From Loxodes magnus (lineage: Eukaryota; Ciliophora; Karyorelictea; Loxodida; Loxodidae): a stretch of DNA of 64,000 nucleotides. The stretch is taken from contig CAMPDV010001075.1 in assembly GCA_946699065.1 (NCBI GenBank), positions 60,540-124,539 of the forward strand, given 5' to 3'. The notes beneath the pieces were generated by a model, which did not search any database, was not told the origin of the DNA, and was given only the letters and a program-made list of their open reading frames with translations. How positions within the stretch are numbered: position 1 is the stretch's first letter; each line of letters starts with the position of its first letter. Below are positions 37,060 to 50,890 of this stretch, one piece after another. Made by a program: the position numbers and the translations under genes.

Positions 37060-39654
37060 CAATTCTAAATCTGAAATTCTATCTTCTTTTCTTACTTTAC
37101 TTCCCTCACATTTCTAAATACTCATAACTTCTCTTTTATCTCTAAGTTTTAGTACTTCTAAAAGCTGAACTTCTATCTTCTTTTCTTACTTTACTTCCTC
37201 ACTTTTCTTAATACTCATAACTTCTTTTTTATCTCTAAGTTTTAGTAATTCTAAAAGCTAAAATTCTATCTTCTTTTCTTACTTTACTTCCTCACTTTTC
37301 TAATCACTCATAACTTCTCTTTTATCTCTAAGTTTTAGTAATTCCCAAAAGCTGTAATTCTATCTTCTTTTCTTACTTTACTTCCTCACTTTTCTAAGTA
37401 CTTATCACTTCTTTTTATCTCTAAGTTTTAGTAATTCTATATCTGAAATTCTATCTTCTTTTCTTACTTTACTTCCTCACTTTTCTAAATACTTATAACT
37501 TCTCTTTTATATCTAAGTTTTAGTAATTCTAAAAGCTGAACTTCTATCTTCTTTTCTTACTTTACTTCCTCACTTTTCTAAATACTTATCACTTCTTTTT
37601 ATCTCTAAGTTTTAGTAATTCTAAAAGCTGAAATTCTATCTTCTTTTCTTACTTTACTTCCTCACTTTTCTAATCACTCATAACTTCTCTTTTATATCTA
37701 AGTTTTAGTAATTCTAAATCTGAAATTCTATCTTCTTTTCTTACTTCACTTCCTCACTTTTCTAAATACTCATAACTTCTCTTTTATCTCTAAGTTTTAG
37801 CAATTCTAAAAGCTGTAATTCTATCTTCTTTTCTTAATTTACTTCCTCACTTTTCTAAGTACTTATCACTTCTTTTTATCTCTAAGTTTTAGTAATTCTA
37901 TATCTGAAATTCTATCTTCTTTTCTTACTTTACTTCCTCACTTTTCTAAATACTTATAACTTCTCTTTTATCTCTAAGTTTTAGTACTTCTAAAAGCTGA
38001 ACTTCTATCTTCTTTTCTTACTTTACTTCCTCACTTTTCTTAATACTCATAACTTCTTTTTTATCTCTAAGTTTTAGTAATTCTAAAAGCTGAAATTCTA
38101 TCTTCTTTTCTTACTTTACTTCCTCACTTTTCTAAATACTCATAACTTCTCTTTTATCTCTAAGTTTTAGTAATTCTAAATCTGAAAGTCTATCTTCTTT
38201 TCTTACTTTACTTCCTCACTTTTCTTAATACTCATAACTTCTTTTTATCTCTAAGTTTTAGTAATTCTAAATCTGAAATTCTATCTTCTTTTCTTACTTT
38301 ACTTCCTCACTTTTCTAAATACTTATCACTTGTTTTTATCTCTAAGTTTTAGTAATTCTAAATCTGAAATTCTATCTTCTTTTCTTACTTTACTTCCTCA
38401 CTTTTCTTAATCACTCATAACTTCTCTTTTATCTCTAAGTTTTAGTACTTCTAAAAGCTGAACTTCTATCTTCTTTTCTTACTTTACTTCCTCACTTTTC
38501 TTAATACTCATAACTTCTTTTTTATCTCTAAGTTTTAGTAATTCTAAATCTGAAATTCTATCTTCTTTTCTTACTTTACTTCCTCACTTTTCTAATCACT
38601 CATAACTTCTCTTTTATCTCTAAGTTTAGTACTTCTAAAAGCTGAACTTCTATCTTCTTTTCTTACTTTACTTCCTCACTTTTCTAAATACTCATAACTT
38701 CTTTTTATCTCTAAGTTTTAGTAATTCTAAATCTGAAATTCTATCTTCTTTTCTTACTTTACTTCCTCACATTTCTAAATACTCATAACTTCTCTTTTAT
38801 CTCTAAGTTTTAGTAATTCTAAAAGCTGAAATTCTATCTTCTTTTCTTACTTTACTTCCTCACTTTTCTAAATACTTATCACTTCTTTTTATCTCTAAGT
38901 TTTAGTAATTCTAAATCTGAAATTCTATCTTCTTTTCTTACTTTACTTCCTCACTTTTTCTAAATACTTATCACTTCTTTTTATCTCTAAGTTTTAGTAA
39001 TTCTAAATCTGAAAGTCTATCTTCTTTCTTACTTCACTTCCTCACTTTTCTAAATACTTATCACTTCTTTTTATCTCTAAGTTTTAGTAATTCTAAATCT
39101 GAAATTCTATCTTCTTTTCTTACTTTACTTCCTCACTTTTCTAATCACTCATAACTTCTTTTTATCTCTAAGTTTTAGTAATTCTAAAAGCTAAAATTCT
39201 ATCTTCTTTTCTTACTTTACTTCCTCACTTTTCTAAATACTTATCACTTCTTTTTATCTCTAAGTTTTAGCAATTCTAAATCTGAAATTCTATCTTCTTT
39301 TCTTACTTTACTTCCTCACTTTTCTTAATCACTCATAACTTCTCTTTTATCTCTAAGTTTTAGTAATTCTAAAAGCTAAAATTCTATCTTCTTTTCTTAC
39401 TTTACTTCCTCACTTTTCTAAATACTTATCACTTCTTTTTATCTCTAAGTTTTAGCAATTCTAAAAGCTGAAATTCTATCTTCTTTTCTTACTTTACTTC
39501 CTCACTTTTCTAATCACTCATAACTTCTTTTTATCTCTAAGTTTTAGTAATTCTAAATCTGAAAGTCTATCTTCTTTTCTTACTTTACTTCCTCACTTTT
39601 CTAAATACTCATAACTTCTTTTTATCTCTAAGTTTTTGCAATTCTAAATCTGAA

Positions 39655-40280
39655 ATTCTATCTTCTTTTCTTACTTTACTTCCTCACTTTTCTAAATACT
39701 TATCACTTCTTTTTATCTCTAAGTTTTAGTAATTCTAAATCTGAAATTCTATCTTCTTTTCTTACTTTACTTCCTCACATTTCTAAATACTCATAACTTC
39801 TCTTTTATCTCTAAGTTTTAGTAATTCTAAAAGCTAAAATTCTATCTTCTTTTCTTACTTTACTTCCTCACTTTTCTAAATACTTATCACTTCTTTTTAT
39901 CTCTAAGTTTTAGCAATTCTAAATCTGAAATTCTATCTTCTTTTCTTACTTTACTTCCTCACATTTCTAAATACTCATAACTTCTCTTTTATCTCTAAGT
40001 TTTAGTACTTCTAAAAGCTGAACTTCTATCTTCTTTTCTTACTTTACTTCCTCACTTTTCTTAATACTCATAACTTCTTTTTTATCTCTAAGTTTTAGTA
40101 ATTCTAAAAGCTGAAATTCTATCTTCTTTCTTACTTTACTTCCTCACTTTTCTAATCACTCATAACTTCTTTTTATCTCTAAGTTTTAGTAATTCTAAAA
40201 GCTAAAATTCTATCTTCTTTTCTTACTTTACTTCCTCACTTTTCTAAATACTTATCACTTCTTTTTATCTCTAAGTTTTA
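39655..40280 (+). repeat. Three-copy block F, third copy (~0.62 kb)
   Basis: Partner of 36,165-36,782. The match ends at about 40,280, where TAGCAATTC replaces TAGTACTTC. On its left flank it carries GTTTTTGCAATTC (near 39,632), a word seen again only at about 47,739, 50,590, 54,830 and 56,195. Confidence 0.8.
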
Positions 40281-40344
40281 GCAATTCTAAATCTGAAATT
40301 CTATCTTCTTTTCTTACTTTACTTCCTCACTTTTCTAATCACTC

Positions 40345-41440
40345 ATAACTTCTTTTTATCTCTAAGTTTTAGTAATTCTAAATCTGAAAGTCTATCTTCT
40401 TTTCTTACTTTACTTCCTCACTTTTCTAAATACTCATAACTTCTTTTTATCTCTAAGTTTTAGTAATTCTAAATCTGAAATTCTATCTTCTTTTCTTACT
40501 TTACTTCCTCACTTTTCTAATCACTCATAACTTCTTTTTATCTCTAAGTTTTAGTAATTCTAAAAGCTGAAATTCTATCTTCTTTTCTTACTTTACTTCC
40601 TCACTTTTCTAAATACTTATCACTTCTTTTTATCTCTAAGTTTTAGTAATTCTAAAAGCTGAAATTCTATCTTCTTTTCTTACTTTACTTCCTCACATTT
40701 CTAAATACTCATAACTTCTCTTTTATCTCTAAGTTTTAGTAACTCTAAATCAGAAATTCTATCTTTTTTTCTTACTTTACTTCCTCACTTTTCTAAATAC
40801 TTATCACTTCTTTTTATCTCTAAGTTTTAGTAACTCTAAAAGCTGAAATTCTATCTTCTTTTCTTACTTACTTCCTCACATTTCTAAATACTCATAACTT
40901 CTTTTTATCTCTAAGTTTTAGTAATTCTAAATCTGAAATTCTATCTTCTTTTCTTACTTTACTTCCTCACATTTCTAAATACTCATAACTTCTCTTTTAT
41001 CTCTAAGTTTTAGTAATTCTAAAAGCTAAAATTCTATCTTCTTTTCTTACTTTACTTCCTCACTTTTCTAATCACTCATAACTTCTCTTTTATCTCTAAG
41101 TTTTAGTAATTCCAAAAGCTGTAATTCTATCTTCTTTTCTTACTTTACTTCCTCACTTTTCTAAGTACTTATCACTTCTTTTTATCTCTAAGTTTTAGTA
41201 ATTCTATATCTGAAATTCTATCTTCTTTTCTTACTTTACTTCCTCACTTTTCTAAATACTTATAACTTCTCTTTTATATCTAAGTTTTAGTAATTCTAAA
41301 AGCTGAACTTCTATCTTCTTTTCTTACTTTACTTCCTCACTTTTCTAAATACTTATCACTTCTTTTTATCTCTAAGTTTTAGTAATTCTAAAAGCTGAAA
41401 TTCTATCTTCTTTTCTTACTTTACTTCCTCACTTTTCTAA
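40345..41440 (+). repeat. Displaced block G, copy 1 (~1.1 kb)
   Basis: Aligns with 47,806-48,902 at an offset of 7,461-7,462 bp. Shared markers are AAATCTGAAAGTC (40,381), TCAGAAATTC with a T7 run (about 40,750) and GTAATTCCAAAAGCTG (about 41,106). The part from about 40,925 to 41,381 is present a third time at 50,875-51,331, at an offset of 9,950 bp. A variant of the CCAAAA unit with one more C is near 37,342. Confidence 0.85.
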
Positions 41441-41914
41441 TCACTCATAACTTCTCTTTTATATCTAAGTTTTAGTAATTCTAAATCTGAAATTCTATCT
41501 TCTTTTCTTACTTTACTTCCTCACTTTTCTAAATACTCATAACTTATTTTTATCTCTAAGTGTTAGTAACTCTAAAAGCTGAAATTCTATCTTCTTTTCT
41601 TACTTTACTTCCTCACTTTTCTAAATACTTATCACTTCTTTTTATCTCTAAGTTTTAGTAATTCTAAATCTGAAATTCTATCTTCTTTTCTTACTTTACT
41701 TCCTCACTTTTCTAATCACTCATAACTTCTCTTTTATCTCTAAGTTTTAGTAATTCTAAATCTGAAATTCTATCTTCTTTTCTTACTTTACTTCCTCACT
41801 TTTCTAAATACTCATAACTTCTCTTTTATCTCTAAGTTTTAGTAATTCTAAATCTGAAATTCTATCTTCTTTTCTTACTTTACTTCCTCACTTTTCTTAA
41901 TCACTCATAACTTC

Positions 41915-43555
41915 TCTTTTATCTCTAAGTTTTAGTACTTCTAAAAGCTGAACTTCTATCTTCTTTTCTTACTTTACTTCCTCACTTTTCTTAATACTCA
42001 TAACTTCTTTTTTATCTCTAAGTTTTAGTAATTCTAAAAGCTGAAATTCTATCTTCTTTTCTTACTTTACTTCCTCACTTTTCTAAATACTTATCACTTC
42101 TTTTTATCTCTAAGTTTTAGTAATTCTAAATCTGAAATTCTATCTTCTTTTCTTACTTTACTTCCTCACTTTTCTAATCACTCATAACTTCTCTTTTATC
42201 TCTAAGTTTTAGTAATTCTAAAAGCTGAACTTCTATCTTCTTTTCTTACTTTACTTCCTCACTTTTCTAATCACTCATAACTTCTTTTTATCTCTAAGTT
42301 TTAGTAATTCTAAATCTGAAAGTCTATCTTCTTTTCTTACTTTACTTCCTCACTTTTCTAATCACTCATAACTTCTTTTTATCTCTAAGTTTTAGTAATT
42401 CTAAATCTGAAAGTCTATCTTCTTTTCTTACTTTACTTCCTCACTTTTCTTAATCACTCATAACTTCTCTTTTATCTCTAAGTTTTAGTACTTCTAAAAG
42501 CTGAACTTCTATCTTCTTTTCTTACTTTACTTCCTCACTTTTCTTAATACTCATAACTTCTTTTTTATCTCTAAGTTTTAGTAATTCTAAAAGCTGAAAT
42601 TCTATCTTCTTTTCTTACTTTACTTCCTCACTTTTCTAATCACTCATAACTTCTTTTTATCTCTAAGTTTTAGTAATTCTAAATCTGAAAGTCTATCTTC
42701 TTTTCTTACTTTACTTCCTCACTTTTCTTAATACTCATAACTTCTTTTTATCTCTAAGTTTTAGTAATTCTAAATCTGAAATTCTATCTTCTTTTCTTAC
42801 TTTACTTCCTCACATTTCTAAATACTCATAACTTCTCTTTTATCTCTAAGTTTTAGTAATTCTAAATCTGAAATTCTATCTTCTTTTCTTACTTTACTTC
42901 CTCACTTTTCTAAATACTTATCACTTCTCTTTTATCTCTAAGTTTTAGCAATTCTAAATCTGAAATTCTATCTTCTTTTCTTACTTTACTTCCTCACTTT
43001 TCTTAATCACTCATAACTTCTCTTTTATCTCTAAGTTTTAGTACTTCTAAAAGCTGAACTTCTATCTTCTTTTCTTACTTTACTTCCTCACTTTTCTAAG
43101 TACTTATCACTTCTTTTTATCTCTAAGTTTTAGTAATTCTATATCTGAAATTCTATCTTCTTTTCTTACTTTACTTCCTCACTTTTCTAAATACTTATAA
43201 CTTCTTTTTATCTCTAAGTTTTAGTAATTCTAAATCTGAAAGTCTATCTTCTTTTCTTACTTTACTTCCTCACTTTTCTAAATACTTATCACTTCTTTTT
43301 ATCTCTAAGTTTTAGTAATTCTAAAAGCTGAAATTCTATCTTCTTTTCTTACTTTACTTCCTCACTTTTCTTAATACTCATAACTTCTTTTTTATCTCTA
43401 AGTTTTAGTAATTCTAAAAGCTGAAATTCTATCTTCTTTTCTTACTTTACTTCCTCACTTTTCTAAATACTTATCACTTCTTTTTATCTCTAAGTTTTAG
43501 TAATTCTAAATCTGAAATTCTATCTTCTTTTCTTACTTTACTTCCTCACTTTTCT
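41915..43555 (+). repeat. 2,025-bp near-tandem duplication, copy 1 (~1.64 kb)
   Basis: Aligns with 43,940-45,580 at an offset of 2,025-2,026 bp (22 units). Shared order: TAGTACTTC unit, CTTAATACTC with a T6 run, AAAGTC units, CACATTTC unit, CTTAATCACTC unit, then TAAGTACTT-TATATCTG unit. Near 43,206 one monomer differs in type (AAATCTGAAAGTC here, TATATCTAAG with GAACTTC in the partner) while the flanks agree, which looks like a single-monomer conversion. Confidence 0.85.
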
Positions 43556-43939
43556 AATCACTCATAACTTCTTTTTATCTCTAAGTTTTAGCAATTCTAA
43601 AGCTAAAATTCTATCTTCTTTTCTTACTTTACTTCCTCACTTTTCTAATCACTCATAACTTCTTTTTATCTCTAAGTTTTAGTAATTCTAAATCTGAAAG
43701 TCTATCTTCTTTTCTTACTTTACTTCCTCACTTTTCTAAATACTTATCACTTCTCTTTTATCTCTAAGTTTTAGTAATTCTAAATCTGAAATTCTATCTT
43801 CTTTTCTTACTTTACTTCCTCACTTTTCTTAATCACTCATAACTTCTCTTTTATCTCTAAGTTTTAGTACTTCTAAAAGCTGAACTTCTATCTTCTTTTC
43901 TTACTTTACTTCCTCACTTTTCTAAATACTTATCACTTC

Positions 43940-45580
43940 TCTTTTATCTCTAAGTTTTAGTACTTCTAAAAGCTGAACTTCTATCTTCTTTTCTTACTTT
44001 ACTTCCTCACTTTTCTTAATACTCATAACTTCTTTTTTATCTCTAAGTTTTAGTAATTCTAAAAGCTGAAATTCTATCTTCTTTTCTTACTTTACTTCCT
44101 CACTTTTCTAAATACTTATCACTTCTTTTTATCTCTAAGTTTTAGTAATTCTAAATCTGAAATTCTATCTTCTTTTCTTACTTTACTTCCTCACTTTTCT
44201 AATCACTCATAACTTCTCTTTTATCTCTAAGTTTTAGTAATTCTAAAAGCTGAACTTCTATCTTCTTTTCTTACTTTACTTCCTCACTTTTCTAATCACT
44301 CATAACTTATTTTTATCTCTAAGTTTTAGTAATTCTAAATCTGAAATTCTATCTTCTTTTCTTACTTTACTTCCTCACTTTTCTAATCACTCATAACTTC
44401 TTTTTATCTCTAAGTTTTAGTAATTCTAAATCTGAAATTCTATCTTCTTTTCTTACTTTACTTCCTCACTTTTCTTAATCACTCATAACTTCTCTTTTAT
44501 CTCTAAGTTTTAGTACTTCTAAAAGCTGAACTTCTATCTTCTTTTCTTACTTTACTTCCTCACTTTTCTTAATACTCATAACTTCTTTTTTATCTCTAAG
44601 TTTTAGTAATTCTAAAAGCTGAAATTCTATCTTCTTTTCTTACTTTACTTCCTCACTTTTCTAATCACTCATAACTTCTTTTTATCTCTAAGTTTTAGTA
44701 ATTCTAAATCTGAAAGTCTATCTTCTTTTCTTACTTTACTTCCTCACTTTTCTTAATACTCATAACTTCTTTTTATCTCTAAGTTTTAGTAATTCTAAAT
44801 CTGAAATTCTATCTTCTTTTCTTACTTTACTTCCTCACATTTCTAAATACTCATAACTTCTCTTTTATCTCTAAGTTTTAGTAATTCTAAATCTGAAATT
44901 CTATCTTCTTTTCTTACTTTACTTCCTCACTTTTCTAAATACTTATCACTTCTCTTTTATCTCTAAGTTTTAGCAATTCTAAATCTGAAATTCTATCTTC
45001 TTTTCTTACTTTACTTCCTCACTTTTCTTAATCACTCATAACTTCTCTTTTATCTCTAAGTTTTAGTACTTCTAAAAGCTGAACTTCTATCTTCTTTTCT
45101 TACTTTACTTCCTCACTTTTCTAAGTACTTATCACTTCTTTTTATCTCTAAGTTTTAGTAATTCTATATCTGAAATTCTATCTTCTTTTCTTACTTTACT
45201 TCCTCACTTTTCTAAATACTTATAACTTCTCTTTTATATCTAAGTTTTAGTAATTCTAAAAGCTGAACTTCTATCTTCTTTTCTTACTTTACTTCCTCAC
45301 TTTTCTAAATACTTATCACTTCTTTTTATCTCTAAGTTTTAGTAATTCTAAAAGCTGAAATTCTATCTTCTTTTCTTACTTTACTTCCTCACTTTTCTTA
45401 ATACTCATAACTTCTTTTTTATCTCTAAGTTTTAGTAATTCTAAAAGCTGAAATTCTATCTTCTTTTCTTACTTTACTTCCTCACTTTTCTAAATACTTA
45501 TCACTTCTTTTTATCTCTAAGTTTTAGCAATTCTAAATCTGAAATTCTATCTTCTTTTCTTACTTTACTTCCTCACTTTT
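43940..45580 (+). repeat. 2,025-bp near-tandem duplication, copy 2 (~1.64 kb)
   Basis: Partner of 41,915-43,555. Its right part, about 44,667-45,622, is present once more at 46,512-47,468 (offset 1,845-1,846), so there are three related stretches between 42.6 and 47.5 kb. The second and third share the TATATCTAAG monomer that the first lacks. Confidence 0.85.
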
Positions 45581-46511
45581 CTTAATCACTCATAACTTCT
45601 CTTTTATCTCTAAGTTTTAGTAATTCTAAATCTGAAATTCTATCTTCTTTTCTTACTTTACTTCCTCACTTTTCTAAATACTCATAACTTCTTTTTATCT
45701 CTAAGTTTTAGTACTTCTAAAAGCTGAACTTCTATCTTCTTTTCTTACTTTACTTCCTCACTTTTCTAAATACTTATCACTTCTCTTTTATCTCTAAGTT
45801 TTAGTAACTCTAAATCTGAAATTCTATCTTCTTTTCTTACTTTACTTCCTCACTTTTCTAATCACTCATAACTTCTCTTTTATCTCTAAGTTTTAGTAAT
45901 TCTAAATCTGAAAGTCTATCTTCTTTTCTTACTTTACTTCCTCACTTTTCTAAATACTCATAACTTCTCTTTTATCTCTAAGTTTTAGTAATTCTAAAAG
46001 CTAAAATTCTATCTTCTTTTCTTACTTTACTTCCTCACTTTTCTAAATACTTATCACTTCTCTTTTATCTCTAAGTTTTAGTAATTCTAAAAGCTGAAAT
46101 TCTATCTTCTTTTATTACTTTACTTCCTCACTTTTCTTAATACTCATAACTTCTCTTTTATCTCTAAGTTTTAGTAATTCTAAAAGCTAAAATTCTATCT
46201 TCTTTTCTTACTTTACTTCCTCACTTTTCTAATCACTCATAACTTCTCTTTTATCTCTAAGTTTTAGCAATTCTAAAAGCTGTAATTCTATCTTCTTTTC
46301 TTACTTTACTTCCTCACTTTTCTAAATACTTATCACTTCTCTTTTATCTCTAAGTTTTAGTAACTCTAAATCAGAAATTCTATCTTTTTTTCTTACTTTA
46401 CTTCCTCACTTTTCTAAATACTTATCACTTCTTTTTATCTCTAAGTTTTAGTAACTCTAAAAGCTGAAATTCTATCTTCTTTTCTTACTTTACTTCCTCA
46501 CATTTCTAAAT

Positions 46512-47468
46512 ACTCATAACTTCTTTTTATCTCTAAGTTTTAGTAATTCTAAATCTGAAAGTCTATCTTCTTTTCTTACTTTACTTCCTCACTTTTCTTA
46601 ATACTCATAACTTCTTTTTATCTCTAAGTTTTAGTAATTCTAAAAGCTGAAATTCTATCTTCTTTTCTTACTTTACTTCCTCACATTTCTAAATACTCAT
46701 AACTTCTCTTTTATCTCTAAGTTTTAGTAATTCTAAATCTGAAATTCTATCTTCTTTTCTTACTTTACTTCCTCACTTTTCTAAATACTTATCACTTCTC
46801 TTTTATCTCTAAGTTTTAGCAATTCTAAATCTGAAATTCTATCTTCTTTTCTTACTTTACTTCCTCACTTTTCTTAATCACTCATAACTTCTCTTTTATC
46901 TCTAAGTTTTAGTACTTCTAAAAGCTGAACTTCTATCTTCTTTTCTTACTTTACTTCCTCACTTTTCTAAGTACTTATCACTTCTTTTTATCTCTAAGTT
47001 TTAGTAATTCTATATCTGAAATTCTATCTTCTTTTCTTACTTTACTTCCTCACTTTTCTAAATACTTATAACTTCTCTTTTATATCTAAGTTTTAGTAAT
47101 TCTAAAAGCTGAACTTCTATCTTCTTTTCTTACTTTACTTCCTCACTTTTCTAAATACTTATCACTTCTTTTTATCTCTAAGTTTTAGTAATTCTAAAAG
47201 CTGAAATTCTATCTTCTTTTCTTACTTTACTTCCTCACTTTTCTTAATACTCATAACTTCTTTTTTATCTCTAAGTTTTAGTAATTCTAAAAGCTGAAAT
47301 TCTATCTTCTTTTCTTACTTTACTTCCTCACTTTTCTAAATACTTATCACTTCTTTTTATCTCTAAGTTTTAGCAATTCTAAATCTGAAATTCTATCTTC
47401 TTTTCTTACTTTACTTCCTCACTTTTCTTAATCACTCATAACTTCTCTTTTATCTCTAAGTTTTAGTA
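46512..47468 (+). repeat. Third related copy of the 44.7-45.6 kb block (~0.96 kb)
   Basis: Aligns with 44,667-45,622 at an offset of 1,845 bp, becoming 1,846 where AAAAGCTG (46,643) replaces AAATCTG. The TAAGTACTT, CTATATCTG and TTTTATATCTAAG units follow in the same order. Matching ends where TAGTACTTC (47,461 onward) faces TAGTAATTC. Confidence 0.83.
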
Positions 47469-47805
47469 CTTCTAAAAGCTGAACTTCTATCTTCTTTTCT
47501 TACTTTACTTCCTCACTTTTCTTAATACTCATAACTTCTTTTTTATCTCTAAGTTTTAGTAATTCTAAAAGCTGAAATTCTATCTTCTTTTCTTACTTTA
47601 CTTCCTCACTTTTCTAATCACTCATAACTTCTTTTTATCTCTAAGTTTTAGTAATTCTAAATCTGAAATTCTATCTTCTTTTCTTACTTTACTTCCTCAC
47701 TTTTCTAAATACTTATCACTTCTTTTTATCTCTAAGTTTTTGCAATTCTAAATCTGAAATTCTATCTTCTTTTCTTACTTTACTTCCTCACATTTCTAAA
47801 TACTC

Positions 47806-48902
47806 ATAACTTCTTTTTATCTCTAAGTTTTAGTAATTCTAAATCTGAAAGTCTATCTTCTTTTCTTACTTTACTTCCTCACTTTTCTAAATACTCATAA
47901 CTTCTTTTTATCTCTAAGTTTTAGTAATTCTAAATCTGAAATTCTATCTTCTTTTCTTACTTTACTTCCTCACTTTTCTAATCACTCATAACTTCTTTTT
48001 ATCTCTAAGTTTTAGTAATTCTAAAAGCTGAAATTCTATCTTCTTTTCTTACTTTAATTCCTCACTTTTCTAAATACTTATCACTTCTTTTTATCTCTAA
48101 GTTTTAGCAATTCTAAAAGCTGAAATTTTATCTTCTTTTCTTACTTTACTTCCTCACATTTCTAAATACTCATAACTTCTCTTTTATCTCTAAGTTTTAG
48201 TAACTCTAAATCAGAAATTCTATCTTTTTTTCTTACTTTACTTCCTCACTTTTCTAAATACTTATCACTTCTTTTTATCTCTAAGTTTTAGTAACTCTAA
48301 AAGCTGAAATTCTATCTTCTTTTCTTACTTTACTTCCTCACATTTCTAAATACTCATAACTTCTTTTTATCTCTAAGTTTTAGTAATTCTAAATCTGAAA
48401 TTCTATCTTCTTTTCTTACTTTACTTCCTCACATTTCTAAATACTCATAACTTCTCTTTTATCTCTAAGTTTTAGTAATTCTAAAAGCTAAAATTCTATC
48501 TTCTTTTCTTACTTTACTTCCTCACTTTTCTAATCACTCATAACTTCTCTTTTATCTCTAAGTTTTAGTAATTCCAAAAGCTGTAATTCTATCTTCTTTT
48601 CTTACTTTACTTCCTCACTTTTCTAAGTACTTATCACTTCTTTTTATCTCTAAGTTTTAGTAATTCTATATCTGAAATTCTATCTTCTTTTCTTACTTTA
48701 CTTCCTCACTTTTCTAAATACTTATAACTTCTCTTTTATATCTAAGTTTTAGTAATTCTAAAAGCTGAACTTCTATCTTCTTTTCTTACTTTACTTCCTC
48801 ACTTTTCTAAATACTTATCACTTCTTTTTATCTCTAAGTTTTAGTAATTCTAAAAGCTGAAATTCTATCTTCTTTTCTTACTTTACTTCCTCACTTTTCT
48901 AA
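47806..48902 (+). repeat. Displaced block G, copy 2 (~1.1 kb)
   Basis: Partner of 40,345-41,440 with a few private changes: TTTAATTCC near 48,054, TAGCAATTC near 48,106 and GAAATTTTATC near 48,122. Those changes cluster in about 70 bases, while the following 700 bases agree closely, so the copy is a mosaic. The right edge is where CTAAATACTTATC replaces CTAATCACTC. Confidence 0.85.
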
Positions 48903-49060
48903 ATACTTATCACTTCTTTTTATCTCTAAGTTTTAGTAATTCTAAATCTGAAATTCTATCTTCTTTTCTTACTTTACTTCCTCACTTTTCTAATCACTCA
49001 TAACTTCTTTTTATCTCTAAGTTTTAGTAATTCTAATAGCTAAAATTCTATCTTTTTTTC

Positions 49061-50890
49061 TTACTTTACTTCCTCACTTTTCTAATCACTCATAACTTCT
49101 CTTTTATCTCTAAGTTTTAGTAATTCTAAATCTGAAATTCTATCTTCTTTTCTTACTTTACTTCCTCACTTTTCTAAATACTCATAACTTCTCTTTTATC
49201 TCTAAGTTTTAGTAATTCTAAATCTGAAATTCTATCTTCTTTTCTTACTTTACTTCCTCACTTTTCTTAATCACTCATAACTTCTCTTTTATCTCTAAGT
49301 TTTAGTACTTCTAAAAGCTGAACTTCTATCTTCTTTTCTTACTTTACTTCCTCACTTTTCTTAATACTCATAACTTCTTTTTTATCTCTAAGTTTTAGTA
49401 ATTCTAAAAGCTGAAATTCTATCTTCTTTTCTTACTTTACTTCCTCACTTTTCTAAATACTTATCACTTCTTTTTATCTCTAAGTTTTAGTAATTCTAAA
49501 TCTGAAATTCTATCTTCTTTTCTTACTTTACTTCCTCACTTTTCTAAATACTCATAACTTCTTTTTATCTCTAAGTTTTAGTAGATCTAAAAGCTGAAAT
49601 TCTATCTTCTTTTCTTACTTTACTTCCTCACTTTTCTAATCACTCATAACTTCTCTTTTATCTCTAAGTTTTAGTAATTCTAAATCTGAAATTCTATCTT
49701 CTTTTCTTACTTTACTTCCTCACTTTTCTAAATACTCATAACTTCTCTTTTATCTCTAAGTTTTAGTACTTCTAAAAGCTGTAATTCTATCTTCTTTTCT
49801 TACTTTACTTCCTCACTTTTCTAAATACTTATCACTTCTTTTTATCTCTAAGTTTAAGTAATTCTAAAAGCTGAAATTCTATCTTCTTTTCTTACTTTAC
49901 TTCCTCACTTTTCTAATCACTCATAACTTCTCTTTTATATCTAAGTTTTAGTAATTCTAAATCTGAAATTCTATCTTCTTTTCTTACTTTACTTCCTCAC
50001 TTTTCTAAATACTTATCACTTCTTTTTATCTCTAAGTTTAAGTAATTCTAAAAGCTGAAATTCTATCTTCTTTTCTTACTTTACTTCCTCACTTTTCTTA
50101 ATACTCATAACTTCTTTTTTATCTCTAAGTTTTAGTAATTCTAAAAGCTGAAATTCTATCTTCTTTTCTTACTTTACTTCCTCACTTTTCTAATCACTAA
50201 TAACTTCTCTTTTATCTCTAAGTTTTATTAATTCTAAAAGCTAAAATTCTATCTTCTTTTCTTACTTTACTTCCTCACATTTCTTAATACTCATAACTTC
50301 TTTTTATCTCTAAGTTTTAGTAATTCTAAATCTGAAATTCTATCTTCTTTTCTTACTTTACTTCCTCACTTTTCTAAATACTCATAACTTGTTTTTATCT
50401 CTAAGTTTTAGTAATTCTAAAAGCTAAAATTCTATCTTCTTTTCTTACTTTACTTCCTCACTTTTCTAAATACTTATCACTTCTTTTTATCTCTAAGTTT
50501 TAGCAATTCTAAAAGCTAAAATTCTATCTTCTTTTCTTACTTTACTTCCTCACATTTCTAAATACTCATAACTTCTTTTTATCTCTAAGTTTTTGCAATT
50601 CTAAATCTGAAATTCTATCTTCTTTTCTTACTTTACTTCCTCACTTTTCTAAATACTTATCACTTCTTTTTATCTCTAAGTTTTAGTAATTCTAATAGCT
50701 AAAATTCTATCTTTTTTTCTTACTTTACTTCCTCACTTTTCTTAATACTCATAACTTCTTTTTATCTCTAAGTTTTAGTAATTCTAATAGCTAAAATTCT
50801 ATCTTCTTTTCTTACTTTACTTCCTCACATTTCTAAATACTCATAACTTCTCTTTTGACTCTAAGTTTTAGTAACTCTAAATCTGAAATT
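49061..50890 (+). repeat. Displaced block H, copy 1 (~1.8 kb)
   Basis: Aligns with 53,292-55,120 at an offset of 4,231 then 4,230 bp. Two private words are shared: GTAGATCTAAAAGC (49,581 and 53,812) and CTTTTGACTCTAAG (50,852 and 55,082). TCACTAATAAC followed by GTTTTATTAATTC (about 50,195) is also shared. Small patches differ, for instance ATACTCATAAC near 50,101 against ATCACTCATAAC, and GCTAAAATTC near 50,790 against AAATCTGAAATTC. Confidence 0.87.

Noticed and set aside
37505-37516. Yeast-type replication origin core in TTTTATATCTA units
   Set aside because: It is one mismatch from the 11-base Saccharomyces consensus, but in a 74% AT sequence repeated hundreds of times this is expected by chance, and nothing suggests a budding yeast.
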